Source of the DNA: DASZQY01 sp963843565
GTDB lineage: Bacteria; Pseudomonadota; Alphaproteobacteria; Rhizobiales; Kaistiaceae
NCBI GenBank assembly: GCA_963843565.1
Contig: CAWJKY010000003.1
Coordinates: forward strand, 2,728,001 to 2,792,000
Direction: 5' to 3'
Length of the DNA: 64,000 nt
Both the position numbers and the translations under genes were made by a program. Below the pieces are notes generated by a model. The model made no database searches. It was not told where the DNA came from and worked only from the letters and a program-made list of their open reading frames with translations. How positions within the stretch are numbered: position 1 is the stretch's first letter; each line of letters begins with the position of its first letter. This document shows positions 45,443 through 56,543 of this stretch, in pieces.

Positions 45443-46035
45443 TCGATCGCTCCTTCAGCCCGAAGATACGCCAGAAGCGGCAGGAGCGGCAGACCGAGGA
45501 TCGTGAAATAGTCGCCCGCGATCGCCTCGAAGAGGCGAATCCCCTCACCCTCAATCTGATAGACGCCGACGCTGTGCAGCACCTCGGGCCCCAGCCGCGC
45601 GAGGTAGGCGTCGATGGTGGTGGCGGTCAGCGGGCGCATGGTGAGGGTCGCCGTATCTTGATGCCGCCAGGCGACGGCGCCCTCGCGGGCAACGGCGACG
45701 GCACTGTGCAGCGCGTGGCTGCGGCCGGACAGGCGGGCGAGCTGTTCGCGGGCGGCGGCAAGATCGGCCGGCTTCGTCCCGAGGCTGCCAGCGAGATCGA
45801 GGGTCTGATCGCCGCCGATGACCAGGGCGCCGGGATGGGCGCGGCTGACGGCAACCGCCTTGGCGGCGGCAAGCGCGATAGCGATCTCCGCCGGAGTGGC
45901 GCCGCCCGCGAGCAGCGGCGCTTCCACGGTGCGTTCGTCGACCGTCGGCTTGACGACACGAAACGTCACGCCGGCATTTTCGAGAAGCTGACGGCGCGCG
46001 CCGCTTCCAGACGCCAGGACGATCGGGACGCTCAT
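45439..46035 (-). CDS. maf: Maf/YceF nucleoside triphosphate pyrophosphatase
   Basis: House-cleaning pyrophosphatase acting on modified pyrimidine nucleotides, 198 residues. It shows the Maf signature LASGSGARRQLLENAGV, the VIGGDQTLDL motif and the C-terminal YQIEGEGIRLFEAIAGDYFTILGLPLLPLL. It overlaps ppsR upstream and aroE downstream by 4 bases each. Confidence 0.94.
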   Translation of the reverse strand: MSVPIVLASGSGARRQLLENAGVTFRVVKPTVDERTVEAPLLAGGATPAEIAIALAAAKAVAVSRAHPGALVIGGDQTLDLAGSLGTKPADLAAAREQLARLSGRSHALHSAVAVAREGAVAWRHQDTATLTMRPLTATTIDAYLARLGPEVLHSVGVYQIEGEGIRLFEAIAGDYFTILGLPLLPLLAYLRAEGAIE

Positions 46036-46889
46036 GCTTCCGGCCAGGTCTCCGCCGCCGTCTCCGCGTCGCGCCGCGCCTGATAGAGCGCGATGATCGC
46101 AGCGGCGGTTTCCTCAATGGAGCGGCGGGTGACGTCGATGACCGGCCAACTGTGGCGCTCGCACAGCCTGCGGGTGGCATTGATCTCGGCGGCCACCGCC
46201 GCGCGGTCCGTATAGTCGAGGTTGGGCGCGGCGGCATTCAGCGACAGGATGCGGTTTGAGCGAATCTGGATGATGCGCTCCGGGCTCGCCACCAGGCCGA
46301 CGATCAGTGGATGGGTCACCGCTTCCAGCTCCTTGGGCGGCGGTACGTTGGGGACGAGTGGAATGTTGGCGGTCTTGATGCCGCGGTTGGCGAGATAGAT
46401 CGAGGTCGGCGTCTTCGATGTCCGCGAGACGCCGACAAGGATCACATCGGCATCGTCGAGCGAGCCCGCGATCTGGCCGTCGTCGTAGAGCAGCGTGAAA
46501 TTCAAGGCGTCGATGCGGCGGAAATACTCCGCGTCGAGCGTGTATTGGGCGCCGCTTCGCCGGGAGTCGGGCGCGCCCAGGTAGGACTGGAGAACCTGGA
46601 GCACAGGCTCGAGCACCGACGCGCACGGGATGCCGATCCGCTTGCACTCGTTCTCCAGCCGGTTGCCGAGGTCGCGGTCGACGAGGGTGTAGAGGACGAT
46701 ACCCGGCGTCTCTTCCAGCTCGGCGATCACCGCCTCGAGCTGCTTGGGTGTGCGCACCATGGCGTGCAGGTGCTCGATGGCGCGGCTCATGGTGTACTGG
46801 GCCGCGGCGGCACGGGCGACGTTCAGAAGGGTTTCGCCGGTCGCGTCCGAAATGAGGTGAACGTGGAAGAAGTTCTCGTGGGCTTTCAC
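46032..46889 (-). CDS. ppsR: Pyruvate phosphate dikinase / PEP synthase regulatory protein
   Basis: ADP-dependent bifunctional kinase/phosphorylase of the DUF299 family that controls PEP-forming dikinases, 285 residues. N-terminal FFHVHLISDATGETLLNVARAA and the P-loop-like GVSRTSKTPTSIYLANRG at about 153-170 are diagnostic. It is the gene bordering the replication origin on the side opposite hemE in many alphaproteobacteria (the RP001-like gene beside Caulobacter Cori). The symbol follows general usage. Confidence 0.92.
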   Translation of the reverse strand: MKAHENFFHVHLISDATGETLLNVARAAAAQYTMSRAIEHLHAMVRTPKQLEAVIAELEETPGIVLYTLVDRDLGNRLENECKRIGIPCASVLEPVLQVLQSYLGAPDSRRSGAQYTLDAEYFRRIDALNFTLLYDDGQIAGSLDDADVILVGVSRTSKTPTSIYLANRGIKTANIPLVPNVPPPKELEAVTHPLIVGLVASPERIIQIRSNRILSLNAAAPNLDYTDRAAVAAEINATRRLCERHSWPVIDVTRRSIEETAAAIIALYQARRDAETAAETWPEA

Positions 46890-47083
46890 GACCGGTCGTC
46901 CCCGATACAGGCCCCAGATCTGGGAATGCCTGTGGGCGGATTCTTGATAAACCCCGCCCTACCAGCTTTGCGGGCCGGACTGTCCACGAAGTGCCTCTGG
47001 CGATCAACAATGGCGTGCGAACGAAGCGAGAATTCTCAACAGTCACCGTGGTGTTGAAAGGTTGTCAGAACAAAGAGTTAGCC

Positions 47084-47092
47084 TGTGGATAA
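47084..47092 (-). promoter_or_regulatory. Perfect DnaA box
   Basis: TGTGGATAA on the plus strand is the complement of TTATCCACA, the consensus high-affinity DnaA box. It lies in the AT-rich part of the ppsR-hemE gap. Confidence 0.7.
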
Positions 47093-47131
47093 CTGCGTGA
47101 TCTGCACTTCGGTGGATCGTCGCATTTATGG

Positions 47132-47147
47132 TTAACGAAAGGTAAAC
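47132..47147 (+). promoter_or_regulatory. CtrA-like binding site
   Basis: TTAA-CGAAAGG-TAAAC matches the CtrA consensus TTAA-N7-TTAAC except for one base in the second half. It lies 40 bases from the DnaA box, as CtrA sites do in the Caulobacter origin. Confidence 0.5.
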
Positions 47148-47317
47148 AAAGGCAAATCCGGCTGTCCCCGTTGTTCGCCGAAGGCGATTTGTGCGATGTC
47201 CAGATGACTTCGTCGAAAGCCGGCGAGCGGAAGTTCAGGGGCGCTCTGGCGGACCATCGGAATCCACCCCCAAGCTAAAACAACAAGAAGATTCTAGAGA
47301 GGGATTCTGAAACAGGG

Positions 47318-48361
47318 ATGGCGACTGACCCACATCTTGCGATATCGGGAGGACCGGTTCGCGACGTCCTCAATGGCGGGGTTCTGTCGCCTCCTCCAAT
47401 CTGGCTGATGCGGCAGGCCGGACGGTATCTGCCGGAGTATCGGGCGCTGAGACGCGAGGTATCCGGGTTTCTCGCCTTGTGTTTCGATCCCGCTCGCGCG
47501 AGCGCAGTGACTCTGCAGCCCGTGGAGCGCTTCGATCTCGACGCAGCAATCCTGTTTTCCGATATCCTGGTGATCCCCCATGCGCTTGGCCGGCGGGTGG
47601 ATTTTGTCGAAGGCGAAGGCCCGCAGCTCGATCCCATCGTGTCGGCGGAGATCGGTGGCCTCAACAAATCTGGTATCGCCGAACGTTTGGCGCCGGTTCT
47701 GGAAACACTGGCTCTGGTGAGAGCCAAGCTTTCCCCGGCAAAGTCTCTGATCGGGTTCTGCGGGGCGCCGTGGACGGTCGCGACCTACATGATCGCGGGT
47801 CACGGGACTCCGGATCAGGGGCCGGCACGGGCGTGGGCGAAAGCCGCGCCGCGAGATCTTGAGGCGTTGACGGATAGCTTGGTAGAGGCGTCTGTAGAGT
47901 GGTTGGTCGCGCAGATTCGGGCGGGGGCGGATGTCGTCCAGATCTTCGATACGTGGGCTGGCGTTCTCGTCGGTGAGGACTTCGAGCGCTGGTGTGTTCA
48001 GCCGACACGGGAGATCGTGATGGCGGTCAAGGCGAGCGTTCCGGAGGCGCGAATCATCGGGTTTCCGAAAGGGATCGGTGCGCGGCTCGATCGCTATGTC
48101 GGCGAGACCGGGGTCGACGGGGTTTCGCTGGATTCAACGGTTTCGCTTGATCTGGCGCGCCGCCTGCAAACGTCCGTGGCGGTTCAGGGAAACCTTGATC
48201 CGCAAACGCTGCTCGCGGGTGGTGCGGAGCTTGATACGGCCGTCGACAGAATCGTGGCGGCGCTCAGCGGCGGGCCGTTCGTCTTCAACCTCGGGCACGG
48301 CGTCCTCCAGCAGACACCGGTCGAGAATGTTGCCCGCGTGGTGGAGCGTGTCCGGCGATGA
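47318..48361 (+). CDS. hemE: Uroporphyrinogen decarboxylase
   Basis: Converts uroporphyrinogen III to coproporphyrinogen III in haem synthesis, 347 residues. Signature 1 is WLMRQAGRYLPEYR (about 29-42) and signature 2 is GFCGAPWTVATYM. The ATG at 47318 follows CAGGG at close spacing. Codon third positions look noticeably less GC-biased than in neighbouring genes (many GTT, TCT, GAT and CGG codons). It overlaps hemJ by 4 bases (ATGA). Confidence 0.97.
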   Translation: MATDPHLAISGGPVRDVLNGGVLSPPPIWLMRQAGRYLPEYRALRREVSGFLALCFDPARASAVTLQPVERFDLDAAILFSDILVIPHALGRRVDFVEGEGPQLDPIVSAEIGGLNKSGIAERLAPVLETLALVRAKLSPAKSLIGFCGAPWTVATYMIAGHGTPDQGPARAWAKAAPRDLEALTDSLVEASVEWLVAQIRAGADVVQIFDTWAGVLVGEDFERWCVQPTREIVMAVKASVPEARIIGFPKGIGARLDRYVGETGVDGVSLDSTVSLDLARRLQTSVAVQGNLDPQTLLAGGAELDTAVDRIVAALSGGPFVFNLGHGVLQQTPVENVARVVERVRR

Positions 48362-48801
48362 GCGCGCTCGATGGCGATGCCTACCTGTGGGTGAAGGCGA
48401 TCCACATCATCTCGCTGATCGCGTGGATGGCGGGAATCTTCTATCTGCCGCGGCTTTTCGTCTATCACGCCGATTCCGAGGAAGGCTCCGAGAAGTCGGA
48501 AACCTTCAAGGTCATGGAGCGGCGCCTCTACACCGCGATCATGACCCCGGCGATGATCGCCACCTGGTTGGCGGGGCTGGCGCTCGCCTTCTCGGCCCAT
48601 GTGTGGACGGATGGCTGGTTCCTGGTGAAGCTCGTTCTGGTCATCGGCATGACCGCCTTCCACCTCTGGCTCGGGTCTTGCGCGCGGGCTTTCAGCGCGG
48701 ATCAGAACCAGCATTCGTCGCGCACCTACCGGATGGCCAACGAGTTGCCGACCTTGTTGGTCATTGCCATCGTCATCCTGGTGGTGGTGAAACCGTTCTG
48801 A
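48358..48801 (+). CDS. hemJ: Protoporphyrinogen oxidase HemJ
   Basis: Membrane protoporphyrinogen IX oxidase of 147 residues with four transmembrane segments (about 11-30, 57-80, 85-104 and 127-146). The conserved His and Lys sit in WVKAIHIISLIAWMAG and LPRLFVYH. It acts two steps after HemE in the haem pathway and is translationally coupled to it through the ATGA overlap. Confidence 0.93.
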   Translation: MSALDGDAYLWVKAIHIISLIAWMAGIFYLPRLFVYHADSEEGSEKSETFKVMERRLYTAIMTPAMIATWLAGLALAFSAHVWTDGWFLVKLVLVIGMTAFHLWLGSCARAFSADQNQHSSRTYRMANELPTLLVIAIVILVVVKPF

Positions 48802-48859
48802 GGCGGGTCATCCGTCGGCGACGACACGGCCGAGGCCAGCGAATGTGGGGGAAACGGCC

Positions 48860-49198
48860 ATGACTGACAGCGCTATCTTCGTGCAGCCGACCGACGCCGA
48901 CTGGATCACGGTCGGGCCGGGGGTCCGCCGGCGCATGCTCTGCCACGACGGTCAGCTGATGATGGTCGAGGTCGCCTTCGACAAGGGCGCCGTCGGCGCC
49001 CTGCATTCGCACCCCCACATCCAGGTCAGCCTCGTCGCTTCCGGGACGTTCGAGCTGACCATCGGCGACGAGAAACGGGTGCTGAAGGCCGGCGACAGCT
49101 ATCGGGTGCCGGCCGACGTCGTTCATGGCTGCGTGGCGCTCGAAGAGGGCGTGCTGATCGACGCGTTCACGCCGCAGCGCGAGGATTTTCTCGCCTAG
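48860..49198 (+). CDS. Cupin-domain protein
   Basis: A 112-residue single-domain cupin. The metal-binding motif is GALHSHPHIQVSLVASGTFELTIG, and the second motif is AGDSYRVPADVVHGCVALEEG. The closest resemblance is to small RmlC-type cupins of unknown function. The ATG at 48860 follows GGGGGA; an in-frame GTG at 48845 is less likely. It lies between hemJ and rho. Confidence 0.85.
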   Translation: MTDSAIFVQPTDADWITVGPGVRRRMLCHDGQLMMVEVAFDKGAVGALHSHPHIQVSLVASGTFELTIGDEKRVLKAGDSYRVPADVVHGCVALEEGVLIDAFTPQREDFLA

Positions 49199-49365
49199 AG
49201 GGGCGGCGTTCCGGGGCGAATCGGCGGGGCCTCGTTTTCGGCCCTTGCCGCGACCGGGGCGATTGACTATGTTCCGGCCAACCGCACAAGCAGACAGGCA
49301 CCCGCGAATCTTGACTCGCAGGAAGTGCCGGCCGGCGGCCTCATCGAATCTCCACCGGCACGTTC

Positions 49366-49424
49366 TGCGACCTAACCTCCCTTCACCCGTGCCGGTCCCT
49401 CCCCGTTCCCCCTTCCTGAAGAGA
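49366..49424 (+). promoter_or_regulatory. C-rich, G-poor leader segment upstream of rho (possible rut-like autoregulatory site)
   Basis: Directly before rho the transcript would contain a long pyrimidine-rich stretch with many CCC/CCT runs and few G residues (for example CTAACCTCCCTTCACCCGT and CCCTCCCCGTTCCCCC), in a genome where C and G are otherwise balanced. C-over-G richness is the hallmark of Rho utilisation sites, and Rho is known to autoregulate by leader attenuation in E. coli. Assignment to rho autoregulation is inference. Confidence 0.4.
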
Positions 49425-49434
49425 CTCTCCGTCC

Positions 49435-50700
49435 ATGCCTGAAATGAAACTACAGGACCTCAAGACGCGCTCGCCGGTCGAGCTGCTCTCGTTCGCTGAA
49501 GAACTAGAGGTCGAGAACGCCAGCACGCTGCGCAAGCAGGAGCTGATGTTCGCCATCCTGAAACAACTCGCCGCGAAGGATACCGACATCATCGGCGAAG
49601 GCGTGGTGGAGGTGCTCCAAGACGGCTTCGGCTTCCTGCGTTCGCCCGAGGCGAACTATCTCGCCGGTCCCGACGACATCTACGTTTCGCCTTCGCAGAT
49701 CCGGCGCTTCTCCCTGAGGACCGGCGATACCGTCGAGGGCCAGATTCGCGGTCCCAAGGAAGGCGAGCGGTATTTCGCGCTTCTCAAGGTCAACACCATC
49801 AACTTCGAGGACCCCGAGAAGACGCACCACAAGATTCACTTCGACAACCTGACGCCGCTCTATCCGACCGAGCGGTTCCGCATGGAGCTGGAAAACCCGA
49901 CCGGCAAGGATCTGACGGCGCGAATCATCGATCTGGTGGCGCCGCTCGGCAAAGGCCAGCGCGCGCTCATCACCGCGCAGCCGCGCACCGGCAAGACGGT
50001 CATTCTCCAGAACATCGCCCACTCGATCGCCGCCAACCATCCCGAGTGCTACCTGATCGTGCTGCTCATCGACGAGCGGCCCGAGGAAGTCACCGACATG
50101 CAGCGCTCGGTGAAGGGCGAGGTCATTTCCTCGACCTTCGACGAGCCGGCGACGCGCCACGTGCAGGTCGCCGAGATGGTGATCGAGAAGGCCAAGCGCC
50201 TCGTCGAGCACGGCCGCGACGTCATCATCCTGCTCGATTCGATCACCCGCCTCGGGCGCGCCTACAACACGGTGGTGCCGTCGTCGGGCAAGGTGCTGAC
50301 CGGCGGCGTCGACGCCAACGCGCTGCAGCGACCGAAACGCTTCTTCGGCGCGGCGCGCAACATCGAGGAAGGCGGCTCGCTGACCATCATCTCGACGGCG
50401 CTGATCGATACCGGGAGCCGCATGGACGAGGTCATCTTCGAGGAATTCAAGGGCACGGGTAACTCGGAAATCATTCTCGACCGCAAGGTCTCCGACAAGC
50501 GTGTCTTCCCGTCGATCGACATCACCCGCTCCGGCACGCGCAAGGAAGAGCTGCTGGTGCCGCCCGACATCCTCAAGAAGATGTACGTTCTGCGCCGCAT
50601 CCTGATGCCGATGGGTACGGTCGACGCGATCGAGTTCCTGCTCGACAAGCTGAAGCAGACCAAGAGCAACGCCGACTTCTTCGACCAGATGAATACCTGA
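49435..50700 (+). CDS. rho: Transcription termination factor Rho
   Basis: Hexameric RNA helicase that terminates transcription, 421 residues. The N-terminal RNA-binding CSD has EVLQDGFGFLRSPEANYL, the P-loop AQPRTGKT is at 181-188, and the Q-loop and R-loop regions follow (VPSSGKVLTGGVDANAL, PKRFFGAARNIEEGGSLT). Length equals the alphaproteobacterial norm, with no insertion. A GGGCGG/CCGCCC hairpin (50707-50722) follows the stop codon without a T tract. Confidence 0.98.
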   Translation: MPEMKLQDLKTRSPVELLSFAEELEVENASTLRKQELMFAILKQLAAKDTDIIGEGVVEVLQDGFGFLRSPEANYLAGPDDIYVSPSQIRRFSLRTGDTVEGQIRGPKEGERYFALLKVNTINFEDPEKTHHKIHFDNLTPLYPTERFRMELENPTGKDLTARIIDLVAPLGKGQRALITAQPRTGKTVILQNIAHSIAANHPECYLIVLLIDERPEEVTDMQRSVKGEVISSTFDEPATRHVQVAEMVIEKAKRLVEHGRDVIILLDSITRLGRAYNTVVPSSGKVLTGGVDANALQRPKRFFGAARNIEEGGSLTIISTALIDTGSRMDEVIFEEFKGTGNSEIILDRKVSDKRVFPSIDITRSGTRKEELLVPPDILKKMYVLRRILMPMGTVDAIEFLLDKLKQTKSNADFFDQMNT

Positions 50701-50818
50701 GGCCTGGGGCGGCTCGCCGCCCTCCTCCGTCGTCGGCGCAAGATTCCCGAACGATCCTATCGTGCACGTGGCGCGCGGCCCGCGGGCTTCGCCGTCGCAT
50801 TCTATGCAGGAGGCGCCC

Positions 50819-51391
50819 ATGGAGGGTGAGCGACCCGATTTTCACATCATCACCGGCGGTCCGGGCGCCGGAAAAACGTCCCTGATCGAGGAACTGAGGG
50901 CGCGCGGCCATGCGTGCGTCGACGAGGTCGGCCGCGCGATCATTCGCCAGCAGCGGCTGATCGGCGGCAACGCATTGCATACGGGCGATCGCGGCCTTTT
51001 CCTCGAACTGATGTTGTCGTGGTCGATCGCCGACTACGAGCGCGCGAGCACCACACGCGGTCCGGTGTTCTTCGATCGCGGCATCCCGGAACTCGTCGGC
51101 TATTGCCATCTCGTCGGCATGCCGGTGCCGCTTCACGTGCGGGCCGCTGCGGAGCGATTTGTGTTCGCGCGGCGCGTGTTCGTTGCGCCACCTTGGCCGG
51201 AAATCTACGGAGCCGATGCGGAACGTGGGCAGAGCCTGGAAGAAGCCGAGGCGACCCACGCGGCGGTGACCGCGGCGTATCGGTCGTTTGGCTACGAGAC
51301 CGTGGACCTGCCGCGCACTTCGATTGCCGGGCGGGCCGATTTCATCGAGCGGCGCGTCTTGTCGGTGCAAACGGCGCCTTTGGCGGAGTGA
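50819..51391 (+). CDS. AAA/P-loop NTPase of unknown function
   Basis: A 190-residue P-loop protein. Walker A is ITGGPGAGKTSLIEEL near residues 11-25; VFFDRGIPELVGYC provides a Walker B-like acidic strand. It resembles the AAA_28 family of small predicted kinases/NTPases. AGGAGG (50808-50813) lies 5 bases upstream of ATG 50819, a very good site that decides the start. The substrate is unknown. Confidence 0.85.
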   Translation: MEGERPDFHIITGGPGAGKTSLIEELRARGHACVDEVGRAIIRQQRLIGGNALHTGDRGLFLELMLSWSIADYERASTTRGPVFFDRGIPELVGYCHLVGMPVPLHVRAAAERFVFARRVFVAPPWPEIYGADAERGQSLEEAEATHAAVTAAYRSFGYETVDLPRTSIAGRADFIERRVLSVQTAPLAE

Positions 51392-51422
51392 CGCGCAGCC
51401 ACGGCCGGCCTATCACGGACAC

Positions 51423-51680
51423 ATGGCGAGCCAGGTGATTCGCAACTTCACCTACGACGGCGACCGTCACGAACTGACGGTCCGCTTCACGTCCGGCAAG
51501 GTCTACGTCTATTCGCTGGTGCCGGCCCACGTCGCCGAGGCGTTCGGCGGGGCGGCGTCGCCGGGCGCCTATTTCAACGCCAACATCCGCGACCGCTATC
51601 CGTTCCGCCGGGCCAAGAACGATCGTCCGGTGGCGCTGTCGCTGCGCGAGGCGCTCAGCATGTCCCGACACGCACCGTGA
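51423..51680 (+). CDS. KTSC-domain protein
   Basis: An 85-residue protein: VIRNFTYDGDRHELTVRFTSGKVYVYSLVPAHVAEAF, then SPGAYFNANIRDRYPFRRA. This is the KTSC domain pattern, found in small proteins and often fused to lysyl-tRNA synthetase-like or nucleic-acid proteins. The function is unsettled. It lies 31 bases after the P-loop NTPase gene and may be co-transcribed with it. Confidence 0.75.
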   Translation: MASQVIRNFTYDGDRHELTVRFTSGKVYVYSLVPAHVAEAFGGAASPGAYFNANIRDRYPFRRAKNDRPVALSLREALSMSRHAP

Positions 51681-52994
51681 CCCGGGTGGAACGCGCAACC
51701 GATGATTAAGCACGGTGGCGGATATTCGCTGCCATGGATGAGCTGACCGGATCGGGTGTCCTGGACGTTCCGCCGGGTTGCGGGCCGTGACGCCGTCGAA
51801 GACGGCGACCGGCGGCGGGTCGTTGCCACGGCCTAATCTTGTTGTGGCCCTAGCGCTGATCTGGATCGTCGTCGCGGCGCTCTTCTACTTCTTCAATGTT
51901 TACCACCAGCTCGGCGCCAACGGGACGGACGGCTCGGGCCGGCCGTTGGGCAACGACTTCATCAACTTCTGGTCGGGGGCGGTCGTTGCGTGGCGAGACG
52001 GCGCGCTGGCTGTCTACGACTGGCAAGGCTTCCAACTCTTCGAGGAAGCCATCGTCGGCGCCACAATGGCCCCCGCGCACTACGACTATCCGCCTGTTCT
52101 GTTGGTGCTGACGGCGCCGCTGGTGCTGTTTCCGTATGTGCCGGCGCTCGCTTTCTGGCTCCTGTCGGGTTGGTACGCCTTCTATCGGGCGCTTCGACTG
52201 GCGTTGCCCGGGCGGGCTGGCCTGATCGCGGCGCTTGCGGCCCCCGCGGTCCTGCTCAACGCCATCGGCGGGCAGAACGGAACCTGGAGCGCGGCGCTCA
52301 TAGGTGGCGGCCTCTGCCTCCTCGAGCGGCGGCCGGCGGTCGCCGGGGTGCTCTTCGGCCTCCTCTCCTACAAGCCGACGCTTGGCCTTCTGCTGCCGGT
52401 TGCCCTTCTGGCTGGGCGGCAGTGGCGCGCCTTCGCCGCTGCGGCGGCGACCGTGGTGCTCTGCGTCGGAATGAGCGTGGTTCTCTTAGGATGGGATGCG
52501 TGGAGCGCCTACTTCCAGCACATGCAGTTGCTCCGTGCCGTCGTCCTGGAGAACGGCGAGGGTACTTGGTACCGGATGGTTTCGGTCGTCGTCGCTGCGC
52601 GGGAGCTTGGGGTCAACGTGCCGTCGGCTTTGGCTGTGCAGGGCGTTGCGGCGCTGATCTGTGCAGCGGTGGTCGCCTGGGCGTGGTGGCGCGGCGCGTC
52701 GACGGAGGTGCGCAACACCCTGTTGATCCTCGGGACGTGCATCGCGACGCCCCATATTCATGACTACGACATGGTCATCACCATGTTCGCCGCTGTCTGG
52801 CTGGTGACGATCGCAGGGACTCTTCCCGGTCTGCGGCACGCAGCCCTGATGTCGGCTGGGCTGCTGGTGGCCTCGCCGGTGCTGACCCCGTTCCTTGGCA
52901 GTGCGACGGGACTTGGCTTTGGGCCTTTGTTTGTCCTGCCGGGCCTGGTCGTGGCAACGCTGGCGCTGATTGCCGAAGCGCGAGGCAGGGGCGA

Positions 52995-55013
<2,019 letters not shown>

Positions 55014-55221
55014 GCCACCGGTAGATAGCGGCGGCCGCCGCGTGTCTACCGGCAGGCGGGGACCATCCGTCGTCGGCGATGCGTTCGGGCGACCCATGGC
55101 AAAGGTGAGCGGGCACTCACCAATCAGAGGGGGCTGCGGCGACGGTGGTGACTATCGGGCGCGCCGTGGCGGCGATAAGACCCCATGCGGAACCCCCATG
55201 AGCAAGAACGCGAGCTGATCT

Positions 55222-56541
55222 GTGAGCGACGCCGACACGATCTTCGCCCTGTCGAGCGGGTCGCCGCCCGCTGGAGTCGCGGTCGTGCGGATCAGTGGCC
55301 CGGGCGCCCGATTCGGACTCGAAACGCTCACCGATTCGCTTCCGGAACCACGCAGGGCTTCCCTGCGGTTCATCCGTACGGAGAGCGGCGAGGCGATCGA
55401 CCGTGGCTTGGTTCTGTTCTTTCCAGGTCCGGAAAGCTTCACCGGCGAGGATGTCGCCGAGTTCCATGTGCATGGCGGCCGGGCCGTGGTCGCTGCCCTG
55501 CTTGCGGCTCTCTCCGCCCTCCCCGGCTTCCGCGCGGCCGAGGCCGGCGAATTCACTCGCCGCGCCTTCCACAACCAGCGCCTGGATCTGACGCAGGTCG
55601 AGGGGCTTGCCGATCTCGTGGCGGCCGAGACCGAGGGGCAGCGCCGGCAGGCCATGCGCCAGGCGGAGGGTGTGCTTGGCCGGCTCTACGACGGCTGGCG
55701 CGAAGCCATCATCCGCGCCCGGGCGCTGATCGAGGCGGAGCTCGACTTTCCCGACGAAGACGATGTGCCCGGCTCGATCAGCGACGAGGCCTGGGCGATG
55801 GTCGCGGCGCTCGAGACCGAGATCGCCGATCACCTCGCCGACCGCCGCGGCGAGCGGCTCCGCGATGGCGCCGAGGTAGTCATCCTCGGCGCGCCGAACG
55901 TCGGGAAGTCGAGTCTGGTCAATTCGATCGCCCGGCGCGACGTGGCCATCGTCACCGCGGAAGCCGGCACGACCCGCGACCTGATCGAGGTGCGCCTCGA
56001 CCTTGGTGGCTATCCGGTGACGCTTGTCGATACCGCGGGCTTGCGCGAAGCGGCAGGGCTGGTCGAGCGTGAGGGCATCCGCAGGGCCGAGGACCGCGCC
56101 GCGCGGGCCGACCTGGTCCTGTGGCTCGTGGACGCGACGGTCCCCGACCCCGCCCCCCTCCCCGGCGCGCTCGCGGTTGCCACCAAGATCGACCTGATCG
56201 ATTCGGGCGAAGAACGATCGAAGCTCGCCGGTCGGTTCGCGGCCGTCGTTTCCTCCAAGACCGGCGAAGGTATCAACGATCTCCTCGCGCTTCTTGCCGC
56301 GCGCCTGGCGAGCGACCTGCCGCCGGCCGAATCCCCCCTAATGACTCGGGAGCGGCACCGGACCGCCCTCACCGCCTGCCTCGGCGCGATCCGCGCCGCG
56401 CGCGCCAATCCTTCCCGGCCGATCGAGTTGCGCGCCGAGGACCTTCGCCGCGCCGGCGATGCCCTTGGCCGCCTCACCGGCCGTATCGACGTGGAGGATC
56501 TGCTCGACGTGATCTTCCGCGATTTCTGCATCGGCAAGTGA
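55222..56541 (+). CDS. mnmE: tRNA uridine-5-carboxymethylaminomethyl(34) synthesis GTPase MnmE
   Basis: GTPase that, with MnmG, modifies U34 of tRNAs, 439 residues. It starts GTG 55222 giving MSDADTIFALSSGSPPAGVAVVRISGP. G1 is GAPNVGKSS, G3 DTAGL, G4 TKID, and the C-terminus is the essential CIGK with Cys436. It is the first gene of the mnmE-mnmG-rsmG-parA-parB block; a parS-like site lies immediately after its stop. Confidence 0.97.
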   Translation: MSDADTIFALSSGSPPAGVAVVRISGPGARFGLETLTDSLPEPRRASLRFIRTESGEAIDRGLVLFFPGPESFTGEDVAEFHVHGGRAVVAALLAALSALPGFRAAEAGEFTRRAFHNQRLDLTQVEGLADLVAAETEGQRRQAMRQAEGVLGRLYDGWREAIIRARALIEAELDFPDEDDVPGSISDEAWAMVAALETEIADHLADRRGERLRDGAEVVILGAPNVGKSSLVNSIARRDVAIVTAEAGTTRDLIEVRLDLGGYPVTLVDTAGLREAAGLVEREGIRRAEDRAARADLVLWLVDATVPDPAPLPGALAVATKIDLIDSGEERSKLAGRFAAVVSSKTGEGINDLLALLAARLASDLPPAESPLMTRERHRTALTACLGAIRAARANPSRPIELRAEDLRRAGDALGRLTGRIDVEDLLDVIFRDFCIGK

Positions 56542-56543
56542 GA

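Larger units (their letters stand above)
46890..47317. other. oriC: Putative chromosomal replication origin (ppsR-hemE gap)
   Basis: A 428-base gap without a credible gene between divergent ppsR and hemE. The stretch 47040-47160 is clearly more AT-rich than its surroundings and contains a perfect DnaA box (47084-47092), a CGATCCACC G-box-like site (47110-47118, minus strand) and a CtrA-like site (47132-47147). The hemE/RP001-type location, the strand symmetry of flanking genes and parAB/parS 9-12 kb away all fit. Assignment rests on synteny and motifs; no skew calculation was possible. Confidence 0.72.

Noticed and set aside
46981..46989. TGTCCACGA as a further DnaA box
   Set aside because: Only about six of nine positions match TTATCCACA in the best register; too weak to list as a site.
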